A stretch of 64,000 nucleotides of DNA, from assembly GCA_944470555.2 (NCBI GenBank), contig OX104128.1, forward strand, positions 60,519,257 through 60,583,256, written 5' to 3'. This stretch comes from Heterobilharzia americana (lineage: Eukaryota > Platyhelminthes > Trematoda > Strigeidida > Schistosomatidae). The translations under genes were made by a program, and so were the position numbers. This document shows, one piece after another, positions 23,555 to 34,254 of the stretch. Below the pieces are notes generated by a model. It was not told where the DNA came from. It saw nothing but the letters and a program-made list of their open reading frames with translations, and did no database searches. Position 1 is the stretch's first letter; the number at the start of each line of letters is the position of its first letter.

Positions 23555-24010
23555 ATCATCATCATTATCAACATAGGACCAGGCATTACTGCGTAACCAT
23601 CCGAGTTGCCACACCTCACGTCAGTTCATCAAGTAGAAAGGTAGTGAGATGAAGGATGAAGATAAGTGAATACAGTCAAAAGAAATATAAAGTATGAGAA
23701 GAAAGGAAAGAGGAGTGACAAAATGGTGAGATTCGGTATAGCGTTGTTAAGATGAGGATGTGTGTATACATCTGCGCCACAACATCGGTTCTGAGCCATA
23801 TCATCTAGGGTCTCCAACCACTGGTTCCTCTTGTCCCGCCGACCCCAACCAACTAGTCTGCATCGCCCCACATGGCTCAAACCAACAGTCAGAGACTTCA
23901 TACATTGGTGCCATGTTTTAGTCTGGCCACCTCGAGCCTTTTTCCAACCTGGACCCACCTCAGCCAACATTGTGTGACGAGGTAATCGGTGACTAGGCAT
24001 ACGTAAAAAT
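23555..24010 (-). mobile_element. Family B non-LTR, 3' end (second subfamily)
   Basis: Minus translation gives MPSHRLPRHTMLAEVGPGWKK, then TKTWHQCMKSLTVGLSHVG, then LETLDDMAQNR, the C-terminal end of the element. It ends in a UTR closing with tgatgatgat-like repeats near 23555. The same subfamily end is at 32525 (-) and 47215 (+). Confidence 0.8.
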
Positions 24011-24435
24011 ATCACTACTCGATGATAACAGAATATCGATCATCAATTAAGATGGATAGAAACTGGCATATCAAGAAGAGGTTGGCAATAAATGACAATG
24101 ACAAATTATCACAATTGTATACATAATTCAATTGACATTTGTAGCATTAAAATGGCGACAGAGTTAGTAATCAAAATACTGAGGGAGTTAACATTAAGAA
24201 TACGTAAAAATAGGTGATTCAACAAGTAAGTTACTCAATAAAATATAAAAGATATTGTGAATTAGGCTCAGTTGTGTCATACACTTAGTTCCACTGGCAA
24301 ATTTGAACAGTTCAACAATAAAGACATGTGCGGAATAAAATCAGCTGATTTTATCTTACAGCCTTTCATCAGCTGCATACAGCTTATAATTGAAATGAAA
24401 TATTAATAATAATAATGGCATAACATACTTTAAAT

Positions 24436-24506
24436 GTATAAGGGTTTTTATATGATACCGTCAATTCGGTCCAATCAACGACGGTATCATATAAAAATCC
24501 TTATAC
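24436..24506. repeat. Near-perfect 27-bp hairpin
   Basis: Positions 24436-24462 and 24480-24506 are reverse complements with a single mismatch, around a 17-nt loop (aattcggtccaatcaac). It lies just upstream of the hammerhead element at 24538. It is not followed by a T-run, and no bacterial-type terminator is implied. Confidence 0.85.
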
Positions 24507-24537
24507 TAAAAACTATACCCGTCACACAAGAAGTGGC

Positions 24538-24725
24538 TATCGTGGCTCGGTGGTGTAGTGGATAACGCTCTAGCGTTTGAAGCGATCTCTCCGGAGACCG
24601 AATCCCGGTGGGAACAACATTACTCACTGGGAAACAGGTACATCCAGCTGACTGGTCAGTCCCAAATAGGACAAAATGAGCATCCTAGATTCCAATGCTA
24701 GCCATGATCCATCATTAATATACTT
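24538..24725 (+). mobile_element. Hammerhead element family 1 (Sm-alpha-like)
   Basis: The tRNA-like head is clear: ggctcggtggtgtagtggat (A box) and gagaccgaatcccggtggg (B box). The hammerhead at 24637-24712 has stem I acatccag and the cctagattcc partner. The core is interrupted by a short insertion (ctgactggtcag), and GAAAC reads aaaat. Inactive by sequence. Confidence 0.8.
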
Positions 24726-25074
24726 TAAATGTGTAGAAATACATGGAGATATGAAATCCAAGGTTAACGATAAGGTGGTGAGTAAAGGACACACAGGATA
24801 ATTAATCACAAATCTTAGTCAAAATCAATGGCCACTTATATCTGAGATCGAAAATTCTGGAGATGTGGAGTGCGAGGGACAACAAACAAACATCAGTGTA
24901 GAAGAAAGGGTTCTTAAAAAGCTAGTAGGTTACGCAATTACATACAAAAACTGGAAAATCGTCAAATGATTGACAATCAGTAAGTAATGAATAAAGAGAC
25001 GATACAATAAAAAAAGGAAGACTGTATACGTACATATGCGAAAAATTATGTACAGTTACCAAGGTTAGGAAAGG

Positions 25075-25870
25075 TTAATTACAGTCCGTTTTAGAGTACA
25101 TAGGTCAGGTTGAGAGCTTTCATAAACCGTAATAAACATGGTGTTCTTTGTTTGTTGATCATTCTGAAGGATTGAGAAGCATCTATTTGATGTCCTGTTT
25201 CCATCAGGTGCCTAATGATTACACTGTTAAAGACCTTGCCACCTTTCAGACAAAGCTTTCTCGGAATATGCTCATAAAATCGAGTAGATGTCATTCTTTC
25301 GGTCTGTCCTATGTACTTGCTTCCAAAAGCAAAGGTGAATTGATAAACACAATTGGAGGTGATGTGAGCTGCGTATTTATCTACTTTCGACCGTGCTATT
25401 GAGCATACTGTATTGTAAACCGAGATCAATCTGGCAGCAAGTAGGCTTCTTTTCAGTGTAGCTTTTATTCTTCTATCTACTCTTTCAGGTGTCTCATCAT
25501 CTTTAAAAGCAAGACGCTGAAAAACAGGCGTCTTCTTAACAGTTGGGGTTTTTTATCTCTCAATAAATTCCTTTCCATGCTTCATGATGAATTTCTTCAG
25601 ATATCCATTCTCCATAGTTTCAGTTTTGAGCATAGGGTTTTTATTCTAGCGAGTACCATCCCAACTAAACCACGCTTATAGCTGACAGGACAGAAACTAT
25701 TGTAGTGATGGTACTGAACAATATACGTGTCTTTCCTGTGGATATTTTTCTCAGCTGTATCATTACATCTGCGTCATTTACTCACATTCAAAAAATTGAA
25801 TCTGTCCTCGTTTTCGTATTACATTTCTACATATTTAAAGTATTTTATGTCATTATTACTACTAATACTT
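25075..25870 (-). mobile_element. Penelope-like element: RT C-terminus plus GIY-YIG endonuclease
   Basis: On minus, in shifting frames: EDRFNFLNV, RKDTYIVQYHHYNSFCPVSY (the PLE 'YRKPT.T..Y..F.S..P' region), NGYLKKFI, then an unbroken 112-residue frame (25091-25429). That frame carries NCVYQFTFAFGSKYIGQTER, H and SV.IRHLMETGH, the PLE-type GIY-YIG domain. The upstream RT core is missing. It is a decayed copy. Confidence 0.85.
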
Positions 25871-26139
25871 CGTTCCAATTGTAAGCTGTCTGCAGCTGAT
25901 GAAGGGCTGTGAAATAAAACCAGCCCATTTGATTCTGCAAATGGCTTTGTTCCTGTATAAGTTCAGTTAGTTGGAAAGTCTATATGAACAAGCTTGACTA
26001 ACTAAAAGATGACGCAGCTAAATAAAACCAGAGGAATGAATATCTGGATTGAATAAAGAGTGATGTAATCAAATAACAGGTTACCGATGCAAATATAGGT
26101 TGAGTATAGCTTTTATGAACACATTAATTAGGCTTAAGG

Positions 26140-26400
26140 CGTTTGATAGCTATGGTTTCATTGGGTTTCAGGAGAATTGGGCATATTCATTATCTTAAAA
26201 GCCATGAAGACGCCTGTCTGATGTTCAATATCAATCAGTTGCTGAGTGATTGAGTTGTTCAGAGTGTTATTTCCCCTCAGTCGTAGGCTCTTTTGAATGT
26301 ATTCAGAAAACCTAAGATACGCCCTTCTTTCTATTCTTCCAATGTATTTGCTTTGGCAGCTACGCATAAATTTTTACATATAGTTGGAGGAAACATAGGA
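26140..26400 (-). mobile_element. Penelope-like GIY-YIG fragment
   Basis: Minus frame 26158-26367 carries SKYIGRIERRAYLRFSEYI, then SITQQLIDIEHQTG, paralleling the endonuclease block at 25091-25429 but clearly diverged. It is a second PLE copy. Confidence 0.75.
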
Positions 26401-26884
26401 AGAGTACCTGTCAACTAATGACTGGACTGATTAACACCTGGTTTTATACGCAGGAAACGTTTTGAAGGTCTTAAAGCAACAGATATCAAAACATATGTTC
26501 CAGGAAATCCTGAGAAATATGCAATTTAACTGATATCTTTATTAACATTCTCATTGCAAATACTCTTGTTGGATCCTAAGTTCTGTGAAATTTCAACACA
26601 AAAATCCAGTTTAACATTTTAAAGAATCAAACAAATGATGAGTATTGAACAATGTAAATCAAGTTAATTAAGTTAGTATAAAACCGAAAACTAGGAGACT
26701 AGTATCCAAAGACCATATAGGCCAGCTCAAACAACTTCTGAACAACCAGGAATTAACGTCCGTTCATCTCCTAGACAAATGTTGCGGTATGGTCCTCGTG
26801 AATCAGAAAGACTATATTGATAGACTATCATATATACTACCAAGTGAAAGTAATTCCATTTTGAGCTTGAAAGGATTTGTTTAT

Positions 26885-27250
26885 TGATTTCAGATTGGTA
26901 TTCATTATGGAATGACGCCAGCTACAGAAACATCGGAAACCTGGGAGCGCCAAACAGCTGTTTCGTTCCACTAGTATGGGACTCCTCAGCAATGCACACC
27001 CATGACCCCGCCTGGTCAAGGATGGAACCCAGGATCTTCAGGTTTTGCGGCCAGCATATTACCATTGAGCCAGTGGGTCGGAATCCAATGCTTCATATAC
27101 TTTACTTCTGTCAGTTCTCGATATAGCACCACCTACATCCAAAGTCATCGTTTAGTAACTGTCCTCATGTTCGACTTGATTACCCCCACTGGTCAAGACT
27201 TCTCATTGGGACTTTGGGAATCACCTCTTGAAGCTGGGTGTCATTTATGA
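26885..27250 (-). mobile_element. Hammerhead element family 2, full-length unit
   Basis: This is the complete unit on minus: 5' region (tgacttcatt-like start, gaacatgaggacagttact, ctttggatgtaggtgg), tRNA-like head (ccactggctcaatggtaat; tgggttccatccttgacc), hammerhead at 26946-26997, tail. Core CTGAGGA and CGAAAC are intact. Stem I is mostly wobble or mismatched and the cleavage triplet is GUU, so activity would be weak at best. Confidence 0.8.
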
Positions 27251-27740
27251 CATACTAGATACGGCAATCAACTTCTGTTCCTGCTTCAGAAATCATCTCA
27301 ACGACAGTCATGGCATCCTGAAAACCAGTGGAAATTCTTTTTTTAAACACAGCAACCATCTTATCCTTTAGGACAAGATTCTTCACAAATAGTGTACACA
27401 GTTCACCATCTCCAAAATTAAACATACCATTTTCCAGCAGATATACAGACTTCAAAACAAAGAGACACCTTTATTAAACTGCATATTCCCAAACTATGTC
27501 TGAAGTCTGGATGTCGATAACAGCCCATATTTCCAGAGAAGATGGTTTGTAAGACCGCATAGAAGGTGGAAAAAATACACATTTCAACTAATAAAGTAAT
27601 CCCAGAAGGCAACCCTACTGAAGCTATTTGCTCCAAGTTCTTTAAAACACAGATAGATTGTTTAAAGTAATAACTCTACTCCCATGGTTGTGTTTAACTA
27701 CACCCTTAAACACACCAATATTGAAATTTGCTTGCTTGCA

Positions 27741-28030
27741 GCCAGCAGCGGAACCCAAGATGCGTGTTTCATCCTGTTTGGGACTTGTCAGCTGAGTGTA
27801 CCTACATTCCAGTGAGTGTTTTTCTCACTAAAACTTGAACCCAGCACATATCGCCGCTGAGCTACGAGAACCACCCCTTGTGTAACGAGCATCGGTTGTT
27901 ATTTAATGATATTTGTAATTTTGCGTTGTTATTCTGAATGGAATCAATAAAGCTCTGTTGACATATGGGCTCCTATCCGGATACCTAGATAGTGCCTAAC
28001 TATTCTTCATGTTGTAATTTGATTGGTGGT
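27741..28030 (-). mobile_element. Hammerhead element family 1, unit with upstream tail
   Basis: On minus the order is the family tail (ggataggagcccatatg, about 27970), tRNA-like head (gtagctcagcggcgat; gggttcaagtttta), then the hammerhead at 27741-27803: CTGACAAG (core G8 to A), ATGAAAC, and a GAAACACGCATC stem III. A tail lying upstream of a head is the order expected in a multimer or in a unit copied from a circle. Confidence 0.75.
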
Positions 28031-28059
28031 GGTGGGCAGTGCAACAACAATGCGCCTCA

Positions 28060-28345
28060 GCAACCGAAGAGATAATGCTTCGGCGTTTAAAGCGATGGGT
28101 GCTCGGTTCGAGTTTCAGTGGAAAGAACGTAGCTCACTGGGGTGCGAGTACATCTGACTGACGAATCCCAAATAAGACGAAACGTATGTCTTGGATTCCA
28201 CTACTAGCCATCAATAAACCAAATTACAGCATAAGGGACAATCACGCAGTATCAAGACTTCCGCATAAGAGCCTATATGTCAGTAGAGGTTGGTCGATTC
28301 AATCCAGAACAATAGAGGGGAAATTACAGGTATCAATAAACAATA
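28060..28345 (+). mobile_element. Hammerhead element family 1, core largely kept
   Basis: B box cggttcgagtttcagtgg. Hammerhead at 28148-28208: CTGACGA, GACGAAACGTATGTC (GUC triplet present), ttggattcc. Stem II pairing is weak (atcc against agac). Tail includes agacttccgcataagagcc. Inverted relative to the neighbouring unit at 27741-28030. Confidence 0.75.
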
Positions 28346-28522
28346 CATGGTAATATTGTTGTCAAGTGAAGTTTAAAATTAAATAACCAACCAATGAAAA
28401 AAGTAAATCGTATAACAATCATTTCTTCTCAGTTCTACAGGTCACAAAACAGAGTTAAACTTTATACTTACTACACTAGCAAACGATGGAGAATATTTGT
28501 AGCTCAAGTGGATGATGATCTT

Positions 28523-28666
28523 CGTTGTGTTGCATTCTCTTAGCTGAATGGTTTCCTCGTTAAGCTTTCATTGATGAAGTTTCTCCTGAGGATGTTTTGT
28601 CCAGAGAAACAATAAAGGCTTTACGATTAAACCATCTAGCCAGATGTTAATGAATGCAACACAACC
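28523..28666. repeat. Fold-back element
   Basis: Outer ends gttgtgttgcattc and gaatgcaacacaac are exact reverse complements. Inner arms (tagctgaatggtttcctcgt / acgattaaaccatctagcc) pair imperfectly. Confidence 0.7.
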
Positions 28667-28814
28667 AAAAAAGAGATGCATTTTAAAAACTGTATGATTG
28701 ATATGAACTTAGTGTTAAATTCACAGCATCCGGATGTACTTTGAATCAAACAGACAGGTTAGTGAGGTTAATGAGGATTTTATTTTTAAGGTATTACTGT
28801 ACATTGTTCATTAG

Positions 28815-29130
28815 TGATATGCTTTGAGATGGATATCCCAAAGTTCTAATGACAAGGCATGACGTTTGGGTCAACCAGTTGGAAGTGCAGAGGATGCCAG
28901 CTGAAGATTTTGGAGGATAGATAGAAGTATGAAACTGTGGACCATTGAAATCTGACCCAGTAGCTGTATGGTTAACACGTTTGGCGTGAAACTTGAACGT
29001 CCTGACTTCGATCCCCAGCGAGCTCGTGGGCGCGTACTGCTAAAGAGGAAGAAACACCTGTCCAGTGCTCCCAGGTTTTCAATGGTTCTCCAACTGATAT
29101 CAGTCCGCGATGAATACTACTTAAAGCATA
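28815..29130 (+). mobile_element. Hammerhead element family 2, ribozyme deleted
   Basis: Has the 5' region (gatggatatcccaaagttc), tRNA-like head (cagtagctgtatggttaac; acttcgatccccagcg), and gcgcgtactgct followed by aaagaggaagaaacacctgtccagtgc. The CTGAGGA core and stem II are lost. Confidence 0.7.
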
Positions 29131-29246
29131 GTTTAGTGTTTTCAGTTTTTTAAGGCATCCAAAAAACAGCAGCTATAACGAGTGAAACGGGTACCACTGT
29201 AATCGGTTAATTTTTGAAATCCTAACTAAAGATTGGCACATGTTAC

Positions 29247-29248
<2 letters not shown>

Positions 29249-29290
<42 letters not shown>
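29249..29290. repeat. (TA)n microsatellite
   Basis: About 20 uninterrupted ta units followed by a gacagaga run. Confidence 0.95.
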
Positions 29291-29294
<4 letters not shown>

Positions 29295-29635
29295 GAGAGA
29301 GAGGCGCTAGAAAAATGTTCACAGAAAGATCGATAAAACACAAGAAATCAATAATTGTTACTCTCTAGTACATATTTTAACTCACTCACACCCCAATATT
29401 GTTAACGCATGATGAGACACGTTGCGGAAAAAAAATTTAGGTAGAAAAAAATCAGCATGAATTTGCAGCAGATGCATTGGATGAAACAAGATATGGATAC
29501 ATTGGAAATGCAAACAAAACTGTGGAAGCTAATATATATAACCGAGAAAAATTATTCTGATGATGGGAACAGGTACATGCACAGAGTAGTCCAGGAGAGC
29601 AAAACAACCGAAGGACTAATAAATAATACTGGGGA

Positions 29636-29945
29636 ATTTATACTGGGTGACGATTGAAGGTGAAATGAAAATCTGAACCGTGACAGGATCCGAACCAGCA
29701 ACCACCGGGTTACCGGCCCGGTGCTCTACCAACTCACCTACGAGGTGCGACTGCTGACCAGCTTTTTTTATTTCACTTCAATCACCAAGGGTTTTGCCCG
29801 ACTACCATGTGAATTCGTGACACGTTACTATCACTTGATCGTATTCACACAGGTTGCCTCGCCAGGATTTCTCTTTCCAATCCAAATCTAAATGAATTAG
29901 AGCATCAGATTTTCATCTAACCTTTAATCACTACCCAGTATAAAT
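29636..29945 (-). repeat. tRNA-derived repeat with terminal inverted repeats
   Basis: Left end tttatactgggtgacgattg and right end taatcactacccagtataaa are inverted copies, extended inward for about 40 nt (tgaaaatctg / cagattttca). Inside, on minus at 29686-29758, is a tRNA-like head: GTAGGTGAGTTGGTAGAGCA, an anticodon-arm-like CCGGGCCGGTAACCCGG, and GCTGGTTCGGATCC. Acceptor strands do not pair, so it is not a tRNA gene. Relatives lie at 31440 and 44170. Confidence 0.7.
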
Positions 29946-30754
29946 ACTAGTCTGCCAAACCACGGCTATCTCATATAGTCAAATGATAATCGATAATGGG
30001 GAACAATAACGAGTATAATCATAACAGCTAATTGGAATGCCTTTTAAATTCTGGCCATAAACATAAAGTGGGGAAAAACGCAGTAACATGTGTTCCATAA
30101 TGTACTTGGCAATTACCACTAGTGTAGAGCAAAGCCGCAATTCTTTCACCAGATGCTTTATGACTAAATGTATTGATAGTGGTCAGCAGAAAAGGGTTAG
30201 ATGTCCTTCACTGCTAAATTAAATGAATGTGTGTGTGTGTGAAGGGGGGGGGGAGAGAGTGTGCACAAGCATGAAGGTAAATTAAGTCCACTATATCCTC
30301 CAAAGACATTTCCAACAACGTTAATGAGACAAGACTCTTGTTGTTTATTAACACGATGCATCAGAAAAATGTTTCTCCCTCCATAAAATCTCTTTGCTGT
30401 TGTAAGATGAAAATAGTCAACAAACTTTCAGCATAGACCTTTCTTTCAATGAACATGTCTTAATGTCCAACAACCAGATATGATCAGATGAACAGTCGGG
30501 TATCTCAGTTAAGCATATAATTTCACTCTGTTTGGAACTCAACAGAAATATGTATACTAGCCAACTGGAGTGACTACAATGTGCATTTCCTCCTATATAG
30601 AAGACGTATCGGTAGAAGGCATATGCAACTGCAACCCAGAACATATAGCCTCCAACGCAACAGCTTTACCGATTTAAAACAACGACTTTAGTCCCAGACA
30701 AATCAAAACTCGCTTAACAATCTTGTTCACATTCATACAGTAGGTAATGAGTCA

Positions 30755-30905
30755 CACCTAATATGTGAGGACTACTGATGACGCTACTTGGCTGCCCAAA
30801 CCTTGTTTTGTGGGGCTGGGCTCGAATCCAGGACCAATCAGTTGGCAACCAAGTGCCTAGACCAGTGAGTCACTACTCCACAAGCGGTATCGGCTGGATG
30901 TCACT
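30755..30905 (-). repeat. tRNA-derived SINE-like repeat
   Basis: Minus strand: GTGACTCACTGGTCTAGGCA (A box) and CCTGGATTCGAGCCCAGCC (B box), followed by a tail with tcctcacatattagg. Confidence 0.55.
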
Positions 30906-31439
30906 TCAAAAACCACCAATTGACTGACTAACCTGTCAAGAAAGTATTAAAGCAATCTGACAGAACTACATTTCATCAGTTGTTGTGAGTGTGGTTGGAA
31001 CTAAAACCAGTGATCTATCAACATTTAGATCAGAAGTACAAATTTATGTAAACGGGATCAAGTGGTTGATAAGACTGTCAATCGGTATTGTAATTCATGG
31101 TTGAGACTGACTATTCATTTAGGCGTGAAATAAAAGCTTGAGTAGAAGAACTTTTAACAAAGCACAACACTGTTGGTTTTGTCACATTGTAAGAGCTTGA
31201 ATTGTTCATCTATATACATTATAAATAACGACAACTTTAGCTAATACATGAAATTCCTGACAGTTTGAGAGGAAGTGTGTATGTCGTGATTTGAGTCTAC
31301 ACGAAATGTTATTGGCGAATTTGGATGGCATAACTCGGTGTCCGCAACGATACTAACAAGCTGTGAAGTATATTCCCCTGGTTTCATCATTTTGCAATGA
31401 ATATGATAGTTTTATCCAAACTTGCAACAATTATAAATA

Positions 31440-31520
31440 CATACTTGATGATGGTTGAAGGTGAAGTGAAACTTTCGGCCGTGGCGGGAATCGAATCAGT
31501 GACCATCGATCACCCAGTAT
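31440..31520 (-). repeat. tRNA-derived repeat fragment
   Basis: gatgatggttgaaggtgaagtgaaa and gcgggaatcgaatcagtgac match the 29636 and 44170 elements. Only the B-box half is present. Confidence 0.5.
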
Positions 31521-32159
31521 CAATACTAGTTTGAGAAACCATGGCTTTCACCCAAATAGTCAAAATGATAAGTAAATACATCAGGATTTTAGTAAGCAGA
31601 CTAGAGATAGAACAGTTTTATCGAAATTATTACGTAATCTCTCATTTCATCTGTTTTACACTACACTGCATTACATACTACAATTTCTTAATCCAAATCA
31701 TGTTAAAAACACAGAGTTATAAAACAAAACTTGAAAAATCGGTCGAAAATGTTTTCTTGGATGTACTTTTCTTTTGTGTGCACTAACTGTATTATTACTG
31801 AGAATCTAACTGAACAATTTATGTCTTTAAGTGTCTACAAATCGATACCAGAGAGACGGGTGAATTCAATGTTTTTGAGAACTGACTTGTTGTTTACTGC
31901 AATAATTCTATTTTGTGTGTGTGGTTTGCATTTCACCCTTCTTTCTTTCTTGAATTGTTTAACTACCTTTAAAAGGTAATATGCTATTGTTTTAAAAAAA
32001 GGCACGTTGTCATTGTTTTTTTCTTACGCAATAAAGTCAAGTACTTACTACTAAAGTACCTGGGTTTAAAATGAAGGCATATAAAAAAGTCATCATTGTC
32101 TTATAGGCTTTGATTGGTCACTGAAGAGTGAATAATTTCGTGTTGACTAGTCACAACTT

Positions 32160-32440
32160 AAGTACTAACCGAGTTCTACCAATCATTTTGCAATGTGGTC
32201 ACCAAACAAGGTATAAGCCTCGGTATTATGTTGCACTTTGACTGATGTTAGGTGGTTGGAGAAAATAGGCAGAAAGCCCTGGATGTGAGATTCCTGCTCG
32301 TTGGAACTAGTTAGAAAGACGTATCTGCAACATCCAAGAAAGTGATATCGCCTTTGGGGTTTTGAACCCACGTCAAGTAGTCATGCAGTCAGACACCTTA
32401 GCACTGAGTTATTCGTACCGCCACTGACCTCATGTAGGAG
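32160..32440 (-). repeat. tRNA-derived SINE-like repeat
   Basis: Minus strand: GAATAACTCAGTGCTAAGG and CGTGGGTTCAAAACCCCAAAG form tRNA-like A and B boxes. The body (ttgcactttgactgatgttaggtggttgga on plus) recurs at 33185 and 44630. Confidence 0.55.
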
Positions 32441-32524
32441 TGGATCACGTAAACTGATTAGTCACAGCAGAGTAATCAATTTCATGTGCAGTCAAATAAG
32501 TGCTGGCCCAATTATCCTACCCAA

Positions 32525-33170
32525 GCTCATCATCATCATAACAACATAGGACCAAGCATTACTGCTTGACGGTCCGAGTTGCCATACCTCATATCAGTAC
32601 ATCATGTAGAAAGGTAGTGAGGTGAAAGATGAAGATAAGAAAATACAGTCAAAAGAAATATAAAGTACTAAAAGAGAGAAAGGAAGAATGTGAAAATGGT
32701 GAAATTCGGTATAGCGTTAAGATGAGGATGTGTGTATACATCTGCGCCACAACATCGGTTCTGAGCCATATCACCTAGTCTCCAGCCACTGGTTCCTCTT
32801 GTCCCGCAGACCCCAACCGACTAGTCTGCATCGCCCCACATGGCTCAAACCAACAATCAGACACTTCATACATTGGTGCCATGTTTTAGTCTAGCCACCT
32901 AGAGCCTTTTTCCAGCCTGGACCTTCTTCGGCCAACATTGTGTGACAATCGGTGACTAGGCATACGTAATACGTGTCCCAACCATCTCAGTCGATGAAGG
33001 TTCATAACCGTGTCAACTGATTTACCCCTTTTCCCTAAAACTCTATACCTGACTCCTGCATTACTCACGTGGTGGCACCATGGAATACGGCTTATACTAC
33101 AAAGGCAATGGTGGTCAAACACTTGAAGCCTTCTCATGTCTTCCACCTTCAATGGCCATATTTCACAGCC
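32525..33170 (-). mobile_element. Family B non-LTR, C-terminus and 3' end
   Basis: Minus frame 32886-33152 reads LQVFDHHCLCSISRIPWCHH, then VRYRVLGKRGKSVDTVMNLH, then RLRWLGHVLRMPSHRLS, the conserved terminal block, followed by frame-shifted HQCMKC-type sequence and the UTR with a catcatcat end near 32527. Confidence 0.8.
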
Positions 33171-33184
33171 ATACCCAAGCTAAG

Positions 33185-33270
33185 AGACTCGGTATCACGG
33201 TGCGCTTTGATTGATGTTAGGCAGCTAGAGGCTGTCGGCAGAGTTTGGCTTTCAACCATTCGACATCTTG
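33185..33270 (-). repeat. SINE-like repeat body fragment
   Basis: gcgctttgattgatgttagg and gctagaggctgtcggcagag match the body of the repeats at 32160 and 44465. It abuts the family B copy. Confidence 0.45.
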
Positions 33271-33854
33271 TACATCATCATGTACCTAAATTTGACAACT
33301 CTTTATGGGCAAAACATGCTTTCCGCTGTGGTCATTAATTCCATGATTTTGCCTAAAATATTGAAGCATGCTAGTTAACTGAGTAAAGACAGTCAGCTAC
33401 ATTACATGTACGACCATTAACAATAGAAGTCAGTGAAGAAAGATAGAAATTGAAGATCAAATGCTTCACATCCAAATGACCTCACCGGTAAATGAAAAAA
33501 TTACATGTAGTGGAAGTTGAAGAAGTCAATTTTGACTATAAACCTCGGAATAACGTATCTCTATATAGATAAAGGAGATAGTAGCTTACAACTAACTGTA
33601 GTGAAAGTAAGAGAAAGTGTATCAGTGCACAATTATATGACTGTTTTTTTAACTCCATAGGGCTTTATTTGATTACAGAGAGTATATGAAACAGTGAGAT
33701 GATAACAGACAATGAATATACTCATGATGCACTTAGAAAGTAAGTTCGTAACTATAACGAGTCAGTCAACCAGTAAACACCACTTCTATAAACTACTTAC
33801 TCCATATGTATAGCAGAAAATAGTCTGAGGCTAACTAAATTTCAAAAAATTAAC

Positions 33855-33950
33855 ACGATCTGAGACGATAGGAACCAGCGGTTGAGGACTCTTGGTGAGG
33901 TGGCTGTAAGTCGATCTCAGTGGTACAGATTGTTAGGGATACCTATATCC
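33855..33950 (+). mobile_element. Family B non-LTR, short 3' coding fragment
   Basis: ctgagacgataggaaccagc, then ttgaggactcttggtgaggtgg matches the codons near the C-terminus (R.NQW..TLG.MA type) in other copies. Truncated on both sides. Confidence 0.5.
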
Positions 33951-33964
33951 CTTATATTCCACAT

Positions 33965-34224
33965 TTACAGTTCAGGTAATATTTGAACCATTTTACTTCG
34001 CGCTCTTTTTCTTACGCAAGGGTCATATTTCGTATGACCCGTTAGCTTTCTGACTGGCTCCTGCATCTTTAAATGTACTAATGCTTCCTTGCCTTTCAAG
34101 GTTGCTTTAAATTCTATAAATAGGGTCCCTTTCCGCTCATAAACGTTTTCAGTTCGAGACACTATAAACTCATCTGATTTCCAGTCTTTTGATTTCTCTT
34201 TGTGAATCACGCTGGTTGAATCGT
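33965..34224 (-). other. Unrecognised open frame, possible exon
   Basis: A minus-strand frame of about 86 codons (RSIVKDWDDSTSVIHKEKSK onward) with a coding-like composition rich in Lys, Glu and Arg, including TLFIEFKATLKGKEALVHLK. It ends ...VQILPEL before a stop. I do not recognise it and it matches no repeat in the window that I can see. An AG precedes GTGATTCAC (so a 1-nt phase entry would fit the upstream FAM13 exon), and a strong GTAAGA follows ...KYDPC. That exit is phase 0, which does not fit the next known exon. It could be an alternative exon, a separate gene piece or chance. Confidence 0.25.
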
Positions 34225-34254
34225 CCCAATCCTTGACTATCGATCGTTATCAAG

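Noticed and set aside
25880..25925. CTGATGA...GAAA next to a PLE, considered as a PLE hammerhead
   Set aside because: Only eight bases separate the two core parts and cannot form stem II. The visible pairing (gggctg/cagccc) is a simple hairpin. Reported as a motif only.
27255..27636. Two overlapping minus frames (66 and 72 codons)
   Set aside because: No recognisable motif, no splice-site support, and they abut a family 2 element. Left unannotated.
29686..29758. Minus-strand tRNA-like sequence with good A and B boxes and a GGT anticodon-like triplet
   Set aside because: Acceptor strands do not pair, the D-arm is poor and position 33 is not T. The same sequence sits inside a dispersed repeat. 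Annotated as a repeat.
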